A stretch of DNA of 64,000 bases from Cornus controversa (Eukaryota; Streptophyta; Magnoliopsida; Cornales; Cornaceae). This document shows, in pieces, positions 23,701 to 35,415 of this stretch. Each line of letters starts with the position of its first letter. Position 1 is the first letter of the stretch. Under the pieces are notes generated by a model. The model was given only the letters and a program-made list of their open reading frames with translations, searched no databases and was not told where the DNA came from. A program made the position numbers and the translations under genes. The stretch lies in assembly GCA_026545225.1 (NCBI GenBank), contig CM048851.1, positions 33,231,956-33,295,955 on the forward strand, read 5' to 3'.

Positions 23701-26700
23701 ATTCAAAGTTACTTATGTTTTAAGGAATATGTATGCATGTATGCATATATATAATTTGATAATTTTAAGCGGCATAGTTAAATTTGTCATGTAGAGAGGC
23801 AAAATCTATAATACCTGATTTTTCTGCATTTCCATTATCTCCGCCTGCAGCAATCAAAGTACAGTCAATAAGTGGTTTGCCAAAGTCAAAAACATCATAT
23901 GTTATGCAACTACACACATAACAAGCATATCCACCAACACAAAACATAAACCATATTGAAATATACCTGTTTCTTCCGCAACTCTTGATTTTCCTCTTTT
24001 AATTTTGCAACTTCTGCTTCCAATTCCATAGTATAGGCCTGGCAAACATCCAAAAGATACATTTAGGACAAATGTTAAACTCGTAATTTGAAACAAGTGA
24101 ATGGTTCATAGATAGCATTTCAAAAATAAAAGCAGCATTTCTAGGCCCCCAATACCAAGGTCATAGAGTCTATACTTATTTAATGTTTATATTGTTCTAG
24201 TTGGTACAAATTCAATTTCATATTTTGTTCCGTAAAGCATATATTTGATTACCGTGTAATTAATGAGTAACTTATTTCTCATGAAGCATAGCCTCTCACA
24301 ATCCTTCATCTCTTGTATCTATCACACTACATTCTGCCACATAAGATATCCAATATTTCATGAACTTTTGCAATGAACCATGTCCAAAGATGATAGAAGC
24401 GAAAAGTTAATAAAATTTATGAAACAAAAGATGAAATTTGTCATTATTTCCCTCTGTATTATTGGTGTCAAATTGTGTGTACTTACACTCCCTGCCACAA
24501 AGTCATGATTCATGAAACAATCTTGAAATGGGGCATTTGTTCCATAATTAAAGACTTCTGTCACAAACCTGAAACTCTTGCACTTTTTGGTATTGAAAAT
24601 GCATCATAAGCACAGGCACAAGTTTTGCACTTGAATTATTTAAGGCACACTTAATGTCCCACGGAGATTAATTGGCTTTGTCATATTTTATGTAGCATTT
24701 GTTTATAAAAGATGACCATAAATTTCACATTCACTGTCTATCCACCAAAACGTCCCCTTCTCTAGGCCTGGGACCTGCTCTGTGAAAGATAAGACGCTAA
24801 CCACGACATAGACGAAAGTGCACACATATGAAGGTACTAAATCAACATTGTTAGTGAGGCCAATATGAAGAATGACAGCCACCATCAGAAGGGGAACAAA
24901 ATTGGCTCTAAAAGGTGCTGACGGATCTGATTTGTTTGGTTATCCCATCTAGGATTATGGATTTTGTCTTTCAAATACCATTTGAAACATAGTGGACATC
25001 TTTAATTTTTCTGTGATCTCTAAACGTGCACTAAATTGATAGAGATCCATTTAATTCAAACTTATAAGATCTCTTCAGGCATTTTTCTCTTCTTTTATTT
25101 ATTTATTTATTTAAAAAAACAAACGAAAGGCAAGTTTTTAAATTTAGAAGACGATCCACTCTGGATTTTCCCATAGTAGATAGTCTAGATACAGAGAGAA
25201 CATATTCAAGTCAATGTGTGGGAAAGAGAAATCTAGTGTCCAAAGGGCAAATTGGAGAATTTATTCTGCTAGAGAGGCAGAACCTTATGTAGCTAACTGG
25301 AGAGATTAAGACAAATATTACATAGTACAACCATTATAAGTTGCATAACCAAGAACGTTCTTAGGCTAATCGGATGACTTCATTAACTAATCATTTCATT
25401 CATTGATTTAATTTTGGAGAGATTAGATGTATACTGGTCCAAAAGTATTCATTCCAATGAGCAAGTATTTCCAATTATGCCTATCAGACTAGAACAGCAG
25501 TATGCTGATTCCAAATAAGTAGATGCATGAAAAGGTCGGTATAATGAATATATCAAGACATTTACCTGCTTACGAGCCCGTGACCTTGCAGCTGACTCTC
25601 TGTTCTTTATCATTCTCCTCTGCCTCCTCTCAACAACCTTCTCCACAGCCCCACCGAATTTTCGTCCTCGTAAACCTCCATTAAACGCATAAGGAGCTGG
25701 TGACACTGAGGATGTATCACCATTACTCTTCCCAAGCCCATCGGAAGAAAGTGCAGGTGATCCTGTTGCAACAGTAACAGCACCAGCTCCTAAACCAACC
25801 ATTCCCATCCCTCCACCCTGCAGCGCAGCATTTTGAACCAAATTACCATTCATTGACGGATCTCCAATTCCAGCAATGCCACCCCTAATTCCTGGGTTAC
25901 CCAGCTGAGCACTACTTGGCATAGACATTGGATTAGCATAAGCCAGAGTAGCATTCTTGGGAAAAAGTTGTTGCTGTTGCTGCTGCTGCTGGGATTGTGG
26001 CATCGATAGGTGTTGCTGTGTTGATCTGACCCCATTCACATTCAATGGTAACAAATTAGCAGATTGAATAGCAGTTTGGTTATTACTCTCAGGAACCCTA
26101 TTACCCATCAATCCCGTGTTCCTACCAGTCTGCTGAAATCCAATTCCTAAAGCAGCATTATTATTCGGATGCGAAAAATCACCAAAAAATCCATTATTGT
26201 TGGATTTTTCATCTAATTGAGGATCCTCCCTCACAACCCCAGCTCTCACCAAGAACTCCTCAAGTGTCATCTCTCCCAAAGTCTGCTGTCTTTGCGTCTG
26301 CTGTGGCAAATTCGATGATCCCCCAACAACAACACTCCCATCCTTCCAACCACCATAATCTTTCGATATGTCTCTCCAAACTTGATCAACCGTCTTCTGA
26401 CTCAGCGTCCTCGGCAACGTCAACGACCCCTGCTTCTGCAAAAACCCACCAGGGGCACCACCCCCTTCTTGCACACCAGTGGTACACCCTATAATTTGTG
26501 TCTCCTCAGCACTCCAAATGCTCTTTAACAGTTCATCCATGTTCATAGACCCGAAATCTTTCCCAACTCCCCCCATGGTGCTCTGGAACTCATCAAACGT
26601 CAGCGAATAGACCGACGACTGTCGCGCTAACGGAAAATTCCCCGGTGGCCTCCCACCACCACCCCCTGCCGGCGGCTCATTTCCGAAATTCTTAAAGTTC

Positions 26701-26714
26701 AAATTAGTCCCCAT
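20741..26714 (-). CDS. ABF/AREB-type bZIP transcription factor (group A)
   Basis: Binds ABA-responsive elements (ACGTGG/T) and switches on drought, salt and ABA genes after SnRK2 phosphorylation (family knowledge). Coding exons in transcript order: 26714-25566, 24038-23967, 23844-23815, 20815-20741; all phase 0, giving 441 residues. The four group A blocks are present: C1 LARQSSVYSLTFDEF with an SnRK2-type RQxS (about residue 29), C2 QGSLTLPRTLSQKTVDQVWR (about 93), C3 RQQTLGEMTLEEFL (about 140) and C4 at the C-terminus, RCLRRTQTGPW. The basic region has KNRESAARSRARKQ, and the zipper AYTMELEAEVAKLKEENQEL continues over exons 2-4. A polyglutamine run (8 Q) and a Gly/Pro-rich N-terminus are typical. 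Length and domain order fit ABF2/AREB1-like proteins; the exact orthologue is uncertain. The last intron (about 3 kb) holds a MITE, a hairpin, L1 and SINE sequence. Confidence 0.93.
21241..21688. mobile_element. Tourist-like MITE in the ABF last intron
   Basis: The ends TGCTCCGTTTG...AGGAAGGAAG and CTTCC..CCAAACAAAGCA are inverted, and TAA flanks both sides (21238-21240, 21689-21691). 448 bp, purine/pyrimidine-rich subterminal DNA, non-coding. The same end type recurs in the compound element at 37966-38739. Confidence 0.7.
21986..22069. other. 38 bp near-perfect intronic hairpin with 8 nt loop
   Basis: The arm at 21986-22023 (CGAAGCCTCTCCATTCGTCA...) pairs with 22032-22069 (...ATGAATGGAGAGGCTTCG). 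On the + strand I count two mismatches and four G:U pairs in 38. The loop is CATGTTTT. A further partial copy, GCCCCTCCATTC, follows at once. It could be a pre-miRNA-like fold, the end of a small inverted-repeat element, or part of the adjacent LINE tail; nothing here settles which. Confidence 0.6.
22075..22860 (-). mobile_element. L1-type LINE 3' fragment in the ABF intron
   Basis: Minus-strand translation gives NCKRVKFWHDLWIWEESL, the 'GNGKRVRFWHDLW' pattern after the reverse transcriptase domain of plant L1 elements, and further on a degenerate zf-RVT region (SFCFPILEWLG.., PCLMWN). Several frames are needed, so the fragment is decayed. It lies in the same orientation as the host gene. Confidence 0.6.
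23050..23242 (-). mobile_element. tRNA-derived SINE in the ABF intron
   Basis: On the minus strand, TTAGTTGGTGCAATGGAATG reads as an A box and GGTTGCAAGTTCGAGTCT as a B box about 40 bp on, the spacing of plant tRNA-derived SINEs. No clear tail or target duplication was seen. Confidence 0.5.
24039..25565 (-). other. ABF intron 1, no embedded feature recognised
   Basis: It lies between the basic-region exon and the zipper exon, a conserved intron position in group A bZIP genes. AT-rich; no element ends recognised. Confidence 0.6.
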
Positions 26715-26760
26715 TTTGTAAAATTTGTTCGTAACAGTGCCCGAAGCTGATCCAACCTTA

Positions 26761-27268
26761 CTGTCTCATACAAAATCCACAAAAGTTAGATCAAACAGAG
26801 TTCCCGATTACCGATCTCCCTCGATATACATAAATTCGATTCACAATCGAACCAACAGAGATAGAGATAAGAAATCACACTGAAATTTGAAGTCCACTGA
26901 TTAACAAAATTTATATATGTATATATATATAAACTAATAATTATGAAGTGTTTGTGTTTATGATACCAATTTCAAAACCCTAACCTCACTTAACCCTCTT
27001 CCAACTACTAACCACTACAGAAAAAGTTCGAATTAATTAAAAGAGAGAGAGAAATAAAAGCAGACACAAACAGTTTAGAAACTACAATAATGAATATAGT
27101 TAAAGAGAAAATAAGTATAAAAAAGAAGAAATTTACAAGGATAAAGACGAACAAGACATTAAGCAAACCAGACCGTTAATTGAAATTTTTCGAAGCATTT
27201 AGCGTTAGAAAGGAGGGAGAGCTAGAGAGAGAAAATCTAGAGAGAGAGTTGGGGGGTACGGCTTTTAC
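26761..27268 (-). other. Probable 5' UTR intron of the ABF gene
   Basis: On the minus strand a CAG/GTAAAAG donor (GT at 27268-27267) follows a GA-rich leader. A T-rich tract ending in GAGACAG at 26761 can act as acceptor, 46 bp before the ATG. 5' UTR introns are common in this gene family; the boundaries are inference. Confidence 0.45.
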
Positions 27269-27540
27269 CTGACTTTATTTTATCTCCTTCTCTCTCTACG
27301 ACAGGCTGCGCAGCTCCTTATTGGCGACAAGTGTCGGTTCTCTGAAGTCTCTCGATTTTGTAGTGACTTCTATAAATGGGTGGTGGTCCGATTAAAGCAT
27401 TGAATAGCCAATAAAGAAATGACATGTGGGCCCATCAGGATGAGACGTGGACCAATTATTGATGGTTAGGAAAGTTTGACGTGAAATGCAGCCAATCATG
27501 ATGAGCTATATGGAAGCATCTTGTCCGTCCACGTCTCTTG
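27269..27540 (-). promoter_or_regulatory. ABF promoter with two ACGT (ABRE-like) motifs
   Basis: GACGTGG at 27444-27450 and CCACGTCTC at 27529-27537 carry the ACGTGG core bound by ABF proteins. Two copies near an ABF gene suggest autoregulation by ABA signalling (inference). A GA/CT-rich leader lies at 27211-27250 and 27289-27299. Confidence 0.5.
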
Positions 27541-29249
27541 CAGTGAATGGATTGGATGGATTTTTTTTTGTCTTTTAGTGAGATTAGACAGCGATGCCGC
27601 ATAAAGTACGCCTGGAGTGTAGTACGCATATATCGGCTTTACAAGTGGTCATTGGGATTTAGGGTATTGTTTGGCACTTGACTATTAGCTCTTAGTAGTG
27701 GTCATGGACAGGTGGCTTTAAACACCTGTCTCTAAGCCCTAGTGCTCGTGGAATCAGTGTCAAGAAATAACCAAGACAAACATTGCCCAACTAAAATTAG
27801 GTAAAGAATACAAATTTTAATGCAAACTTGGTCTATTATTTGTGAGTATGATTAAGTTAAGTTGTTTTTTTCTCTCTACCAATAAATATGTAAGAATTTT
27901 GTTAACTTTATTAAAGAAAAGAAATTATGAGACATGATCATGCACAAGTCACATTGCAATATTTGGTGGTAGAGAGTTCGACTCCAAAGAGTTTTTTTTT
28001 TTTTTTTTTTTTGTCGAAAATCAAATATTTGTGTTTTATGAATTACGTTTGTGAGTAAATGCATGATCAATGAAAAAGTGTACTTGTAAAACTTGTTATA
28101 AAAACCACATCTTAAAACATTAATATTTGACCATCCAACATTTAATACCTTATTGACATCTATAAAAAAAAAAAAATTAAGGAAAAAAAAAACTTCATTA
28201 GAAACCCGCTTTAATTAATAAATTTGAAAAAAAAAATATCGAGGCATGTAGTCTAAGTATTATTTCATCATCTTCCAAAGTAAAACTAAAAGGAAAAAAA
28301 AAATAAGTAGTATCAAATCTAGAAATAATGTCTCAATTTAAAATAAAATAAATATATGTATATATATATTTGTTCTCTAAAAAATGAGTTACTATTTTTT
28401 TTTAATCCCGACAACAAAACACATATTCGTTCACATATTCTTATGGGTATTTGAGCACTCGCATTTTATTTTAAAAGACAAAAAAGTACTACATATATAT
28501 AACTTTTGATAAAAATCAAGTTACTACACTTATATTTAGGAACTCTTCTTATCTAATCTTATTTTCAGGATGTTGGACTACAACCTATATTCAAAAAATT
28601 ACTAAAATTACGATTAAAATGAGTATGTTCATAGTTGAAATTGACATGTATTAGTTTGTTTTCCCAATGAAAGCTTGCTTATAGAAAGAAAAACAATGCT
28701 ATAAAAGCATGAATTTTTGAACTACAAATTTAACACTACTATTATGAAAACGTTTACAATGTATTTGACGTTAGTATATCAGATTAATCTTATTTATATA
28801 TATTTAATACATATTATAAAATTCATTAGACATGACATATATTAAAATTTATTTAATATATTTACACCGTAACGTACATTTTTTACTTTATTATATAAAG
28901 TTGGCCGAAAAAATAGATGCTAATCTTGCAGGGAAGGTTGATTTGACTTTAAATTACTAATATAGTACAGCCGCCCCCACAAAAAACCACAAGTCAAACC
29001 GACCCTCCCTTGTGGATAAGAAGAAGAAGAGTCCTTTAATACAAGTCAAATGACAACAATAGCCTTCCTCTTTTCCCAAAATAGAAGTGGGGAACAGAAA
29101 AGTCCATTGCGGTCCTTTGATTACGCCAATAATGGTGGGTCGATCCGGCAAAAGCTACATCAGACGATTTAGAATGACTATCTTCTTTAGGACACGCTAT
29201 ACCGGATTATAACCATTGTTGAGCCTCGCTAAAGTGCAGGCTCACACGA
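27541..29249. other. Intergenic, no gene seen
   Basis: AT-rich DNA with poly(T) runs (27991-28012) and no reading frame resembling a protein family. Confidence 0.5.
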
Positions 29250-29257
29250 GACTAGCT

Positions 29258-29987
29258 TAGGGATGGCAACGGGACGGGTACGGCACGGATTTGCTTAAAT
29301 TCGTTCTCATCCCGCTACCTTCAACACAATTACCAAACCCGTCGCGAGTTTGAAACGGGATAGAATTTCAAAACTCATCCCCGCCCCGTTGGGAGAAACT
29401 CCACCCCGTCCCCGCCCCGTCCCGCCCCGCCCCATTTAAAATTTCAAAAAGGGTGGAACGAGACGGGCGAGACGGGGCCCCTCCCCACAAAATTGTAACC
29501 ACATCAAACATCAATAAAATTTGATTTTTTCAAAAAGTACGAGCCTAGTGGGTAGTATCAAGTTTGATACTATTAAATTCAAAATAGTATAACTCCTGTT
29601 TAAGAAGTAAAATGATAAGATTCTACAATTAAATAACCTATTACAGAAAATATATTTCACAACTAAATAACTTAGTAACAAGTTTAATCCAACAATTAAA
29701 GAAGTGTTAATACAACAAAAAGATAAAATAAAAACATAAGTCTTAATACAACCAAAAGTAAAATTATAATTTGTATATATATATATATATTTATAATAAT
29801 AAAATATATAGGCGGGGCGGGTACGGGGCGGGTTATTATAGAGTCCCGAACCCGCGCCCGTATCCGCGGCGGGTTTTGATTTTTTTTCCCAAACCCGCTC
29901 CTACGGAAAAAAATGGCTCCCATACCCTCCCTAAACGGGGCGAGACGGGGCGAAAACCCGACGGGGCGGACAAAATTGCCATCCCTA
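29258..29987. mobile_element. GC-rich hAT-type MITE (730 bp)
   Basis: The ends TAGGGATGGCAACGGGACGG and, inverted, TAGGGATGGCAATTTTGTCC are flanked by GACTAGCT (29250-29257) and GACTACCT (29988-29995), an 8 bp target duplication with one change, as for hAT elements. Both ends carry repeated CGGGGCGG/CCCCGCCC; the centre is AT-rich with (TA)n. No transposase is present. Confidence 0.75.
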
Positions 29988-29995
29988 GACTACCT

Positions 29996-30063
29996 ACAAG
30001 CCTCATTGGATTTGACAAGCCTTGGGGTCGGCCTTTTCTCCCTCTCCTACTCTTCGTACAAGA

Positions 30064-30098
<35 letters not shown>

Positions 30099-30803
30099 TA
30101 GTAAACCCCACTCTCTATCTCTGTATATCTATATATGCATATATACCGGTAAGAAAAAATAACAACAGTGGCTAGCCAGCACCACCAATCTATTAGAGTA
30201 ATATTTGTTATATTTTTATTTTTATTTGGATGTAATAAGTGAATATTTGTTTTACCTTCTCGAGTAAGGTAATAATTATTCCCAAACATGAGTTGCCATT
30301 ATCACTTATCAAAATTTCATGAAAAATTATTAATATATGGTTTCGGAATGATACACAATTGAAAAAGTAAATAAAATTGACACATTTAATTAATTACATA
30401 TCTTTTCTAATTGACTCCCATAATTTTGAAATATTTAATAATTTTTCGTGACAAAAGTCTCAAATACATAGTCATTAACATCCAATTATCCTCATTGTGG
30501 ATCAACATCAAATATTATTGAAACTCATCACATTTGGACCTTGTCATCTTTCACCTACCAATAAAGGCAAGAAAAAGGGCAAGTCCAACATCGCAATTTC
30601 AGAAAACACTAAGAACAACTTTGCAATAGACAAAAACTATTCACTAGCTAAATCAATCTTTATCATTGACTCCAAAAATATGTGAGAAGAAGAAAAAGAA
30701 GAACAAGTGGGATTGTACGTGTTGAATGCCTGCACTTTGACATGGTTTTGTTCTGAAAGTCGTGCCTTACACGTCTCCCAAAAGTTTCTGCATATTATAC
30801 ACA

Positions 30804-30847
<44 letters not shown>

Positions 30848-30999
30848 TTCTTCAGAACTATGAATGGCCCCAAATTTGTAATAGAAAAATAAAGTAGACG
30901 GGATTGCACTAAGGTACAAAGCACAATCAACAGTGCAATCCATCTTCAAGAACGAAGGTGGCATTTGGATTCCGTGGTGAATTCAGTACTCCATTCATC
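29996..30999. other. Intergenic with two long (TA)n runs
   Basis: (TA)n at 30067-30095 and 30806-30843. No gene or element ends recognised. Confidence 0.5.
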
Positions 31000-31440
31000 T
31001 ACGGCTCGGTTTCAATGGATACGAAAAGAAAAAAATAATAATAATAATAGTCATAAGAAAAAAGAAAGGAAAGTAAAAGATACCAATAAATTCTATTTAG
31101 GCTTAAATAAATAAAAGGAAAAAAAAATGAGATAATAATATTCTTGTTTTGATAAAATAAGAGAGAAAAATGATAAATATCAAATTACTATCACATTTTT
31201 TTTATATTTATGAGACATGAGTGGAATAACAATTTTTTCTTTAACTGTTGAGGGTAATTTTGAAATTATAAAAGTAATACTTAAATATTATCATTTTCTT
31301 TTTATTTTTGAAAGGATAGAATATGAGAGATAATGAAGGATATGTATGTCTTCTTATTTTTCCTTATCCTTTTTTTTTTTTTTAATGATGTCTTCTTTTC
31401 TCTACTTATTCTTCTAAATCCCTCAATATAAACGGAGCGT
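31000..31440. mobile_element. Probable MITE, GCTCCGTTT-type ends
   Basis: GGCTCGGTTTCAATGG at the left and CCTCAATATAAACGGAGC at the right are imperfect inverted repeats with the same subterminal strand bias (purine-rich left, pyrimidine-rich right) as the Tourist-like elements at 21241 and 37966. Confidence 0.45.
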
Positions 31441-32153
31441 AAAAGACAAGTATATATATGCTCCATTAATTCAAGCCTAGGAAATTCTTAATTGATTTTG
31501 TTTTTCATATATATTGTTAAATTTTGATTGAATTCCTAGTTTAGCCTAATAAAACATCATTCCTTTTCCAATTTATCCTATAGAATTTGAACCATCAAAA
31601 CACTTCAAACTCTTATGCATCATTATTTTATACAATAAATTATTATTAATTTTTTATTATTTTATTATGATTTTCAGCTTTGCACTTGCATTTTTTTACT
31701 AATAATAATTAAATAGTTTAATCATGTAAAAGGAACTTTAGCTCTACTAGTAGTGCAAAACATACGTGTGTTTAGAGAAGTAAAAATTAGAAATTAAAAA
31801 TTGTACAAAAACTTGTTTAGTTACTGTGAAAAAAATAAAATAATAAGAGACCCATATATATAACCTTTTGCTTGACTTAGGTGTGAGCTTATACAGTGTT
31901 GGTAGTGGAGGAGGCGCATTTAAGAAGCTTTTGGATTCCAAATTAATCCAACCAATTATATATATATAATATATATATATAGTATTGGCACTTCCCGAAT
32001 TGTTCCGAACTCCTGGTAAAGATTTGTAGCTTTTCTAATTATGGACTTTCCACTAAAAAGACTAATTAATTGCATGCCCATTTAACAATCAACATTAAAC
32101 AGTATTAATGCCATGGGCTTTCGGAACCAATCAGTAGACGACTCTTGTTTGGT
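31441..32153. other. Intergenic, no gene seen
   Basis: AT-rich; a short TA palindrome near 31957-31982 and nothing else recognised. Confidence 0.5.
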
Positions 32154-32250
32154 TGATGCATTCTTGCATAAGATTGTTGTCATCACTTGTTGGTCCGGAG
32201 ATGCGAGATAACAACGATGTTACGTACCTACCACACCCACACACACACAG

Positions 32251-32312
<62 letters not shown>

Positions 32313-32395
32313 GTATATGATGCATTCTTGCATAAGATTGTTGTCATCACTTGTTGGTCCGGAGATGCGAGATAACAACGATGTTACGTACCTAC
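32154..32395. repeat. Exact 78 bp direct repeat with (TA)n
   Basis: 32154-32231 and 32318-32395 read identically (TGATGCATTCTTGCATAAGA ... GTTACGTACCTAC), each followed by a TA run. The period is 164 bp. The identity suggests a recent tandem duplication, probably by slippage or unequal exchange in the TA tracts. Confidence 0.85.
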
Positions 32396-32539
32396 TATAT
32401 ATATATATATATATATATTGTGTGCGTGATTTTGCATCTCTTAATAAACTATTATCTAATTATTAAAGTTGACCTTATTTATCAGCCACATCTTTATGTA
32501 CAAGAGATTTTGTACATATGACCATTCTAATTGGTATTA

Positions 32540-34160
32540 GTTAGAGTAAATTATATTCAACTGAATTACTTTTGAATGTTTTTAAAATACGATGGTTAAT
32601 CTCTTTTGAAATTTGGTTAACTTTATTCTGGTACTCTTATCATTAATTAACAGTCAACTCTATTAAAGTCAATTAATATAAAAAAAATCAAAATGCCAAA
32701 ACTATATTCGATGGCGATAGTGCTGATGTGGCATTATGGAGAAAATATATATATAAAAGAAAAAATTACACTTAAATAAAGTTAGGAGACCTAAATTACA
32801 AAGTGGTCAATTTTAAAATTTTATTTTTCACTTTGGTTGAATTAAACAAAATAATTACATATGAATTGAAAATTATTATTCAAGTCCAAAATGTTATTTA
32901 ATCTCTTATTCCCATCCACGTTAAACTTCATTTGGTTCCTGTGCGACTGAATGAGCGTTGTGCGTGACTAAAGAAAATCCAACAAATCATTGTCCGGAAG
33001 AAAATCAAATTTATTGCAAAGTATCACTGCCTAGATAAATTATTGGTCGTTGATCATCTCTCATCACAAAAATATAGTTTCTTATTTTCCTTTAGTGAAA
33101 TGTCTTTTTCACTGTTCAAAAATAAAAATAAAAATTAGTAAACTAATTTTTGAATTGTATGGCAAATTCATGTGCCAATGATTTTTAATTTTGAGATTTT
33201 TTAAATGAGATGGATGGTTTCACTAGTCACTTTTTTAAGTTGTCATTATCAACCATCTAATTCATATGTGCTTATTTAAATATGTTCTTAATTTGATTTA
33301 GTGAACAGACATATTCTATGTAGAATGACTTATGATTCAAAACTCATTTGCTGATAAAACTCAAATTTTGTTTGCATTTGCAGGCATATTTGAAATTTAT
33401 AGGAGTTTACTTATGAAATTTAGATTTTTCTTATCTTTGTGCCTCATGTTTTGATGTAATATCTCTTCTTGATGCTCATATTATTTTAGACATACCAAAC
33501 AGAAAAGTTACTCAAGCACATCTAAAAAATCTACTCAATTCCCATCTATATATAGTTGATGTATTGTAATACCACAAGTGTATTCACTTGTATTAATCTA
33601 AAAGGAAAAATAAGTTAGCTGTCATTTATGGTCATATTAGGCAGTTTAACTTTGACCACTTTACTACAGAATAACATACTCACAAGTACTTGTATAACGT
33701 ATATTTTGCTTTATTTTATAGGTTTGTTTCAGTTCCAAATATTTTCTTAATTTCTTGAGTGAAAGAATTATTTGATTTAAGAATGGTAATTTGATATTTT
33801 GAAATAAAAGATTGAAAGGCATTTTGGATCTGAATAATAATTTTCAATCTATATGTAATTATTTTGTTTAATTCAATCAAAGTGAAAAATAAACTTTTAA
33901 AATAGATCACTTTGTAACTTAAGCCTCCTAACTTTATTTAAGTGTAATTTTTCCTATATAAAATATATTAATCTCAGTCAAATAATTAGAAATTGAGGTT
34001 ATTTTTGCACAAAAGTATTATAATTTGAGAGTTTTTTGTAATTGTTTATTTGATGTGATTTTGTTTAACGGATCGTAAGTGAATATTACAGTAATTTTGC
34101 AAAAACCTAATTTGAGAGTAATTAGGCCAAATCTTAGAAAGATCAAAGTAATTTACCCCA
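32540..34160. mobile_element. Fold-back element with ~150 bp conserved inner arms
   Basis: 32758-32910 and 33805-33960 are strong inverted repeats: ATTACACTTAAATAAAGTTA, TTTTTCACTTTGGTTGAATT and ATTACATATGAATTGAAAAT recur in reverse. The outer ends GTAAATTATATTCAACTGAA and GATCAAAGTAATTTACCCC are weaker inverted matches. The loop of about 900 bp has no coding potential. Limits are approximate. Confidence 0.55.
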
Positions 34161-34465
34161 TTAGTTATTCATTGTACGATAACCATTTTCATTTGATGAT
34201 TTTTGCAATTCTGTTGTTTCGAACAACATTTGAAAGTGTCAGGAGACTCAGGACATTGATAAAAACCTATCCAATTAAGTTGATTTTCAACAAAAGTCAA
34301 AATTTGTTATAAATGATGTAAAAGAAGTTAAGCTATGTTATGGAATTGGAGCATTCAAATTATAGAAAATTTTGTTCATAAATTTTCTCAATTATGAATA
34401 ATTTTTTTTCCAATTTCACAAATTTCAACTCCAAGTCTCCATTCCATACGCCGAACATAGCCTTC

Positions 34466-34757
34466 GGTGTTATTTGATAACTCAATTTAGCACATAATTT
34501 TAAACAGATTAAGCGCTTATCCAATTAAATGTACTTAATAACGCAATTTGAATATTACTAAAAATAATAAGTACCATTTAAAATGGAATAAAATTTTATG
34601 TGACAATGACATCATTTATCACTGAATGCTGAACATTGAAAATTCAAAAAGATATCAAAAAATATTTATTTTTTAATTACTACTTAAGAACTTCAGCACT
34701 TAGAATTCAACTCTTCAAATTTTCAATACATAATTTTCAATTTTATCAAACAACACC
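34466..34757. mobile_element. MITE with GGTGTTATTTGATAA ends
   Basis: GGTGTTATTTGATAA at the left and TTTTATCAAACAACACC at the right are inverted repeats around 260 bp of AT-rich DNA. No clear target duplication. Confidence 0.55.
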
Positions 34758-35009
34758 TTAGTTCAGAGCTTAAAGTCTAGCAAGTGAAAAATGTATCATT
34801 GAATAAATGTTATCAAACCAAATGTTGAATTGTTATTTTCTATTATCAAAGAAAATAAGAAGTTTTCATGGACTAGGGTACTATATTTTCTCGAGTATTG
34901 ATCATGTGAACCTATTGTCCTCACAAAAATAAGGCTGGACTTATTTTTAGTCCTTAATGCTCTTTTAGTGGGCTTGCATAGTTCCTTGGTTATAATATGC
35001 AAACATATA

Positions 35010-35415
35010 CAACATGTGCATTAGGCTCCATTGCACGTGTTCAACACACATAGTAGAGATTTACTCGGTATACGGTGCACCGAATATATTGTAGACGTAC
35101 TCTTATTTATAGAGAAGATCTATGTTACATTATGTATAAATGCACCAAGTGAATTTAATCTATACGCGTACAACACGCATAGTGGATCCCACTGTGCAAG
35201 TACAATATGCACTATTAAAATTCACCCGGTGTATGGTACATCGAATGTATTGTAAATGTACTCTTATTTGTGGAGAAGATTTATGATACACCTGGTATAA
35301 ATGTACTGAGTGAATCTGGTTTGTAAGCACAGTACACCTCACTGTGCATGTAAGATACGCACAGTTGAGATTGATCCCGTGTTTGGTGCACCGGGTGTAC
35401 TATAAACATACTTCT
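35010..35415. repeat. ~155 bp tandem repeat, about 2.5 degenerate copies
   Basis: Successive units contain GGTGCACCGAATATATTGTA / GGTACATCGAATGTATTGTA / GGTGCACCGGGTGTACTATA at about 35079, 35234 and 35385, plus ACTCTTATTTATAGAGAAGA-like and ACAACACGCATAGT-like segments. Related wording (TACACCCGGTATAAAT) recurs in the tandem pair at 45658-46018. Confidence 0.65.

Noticed and set aside
32131-32375. Open frames rich in YIYIYIYI
   Set aside because: They are translations of (TA)n microsatellites, as are similar frames near 4000, 29800, 30100 and 30800.
35010-35415. CRISPR-like spaced repeats
   Set aside because: The units are long, degenerate and contiguous with no unique spacers, and this is plant nuclear DNA.
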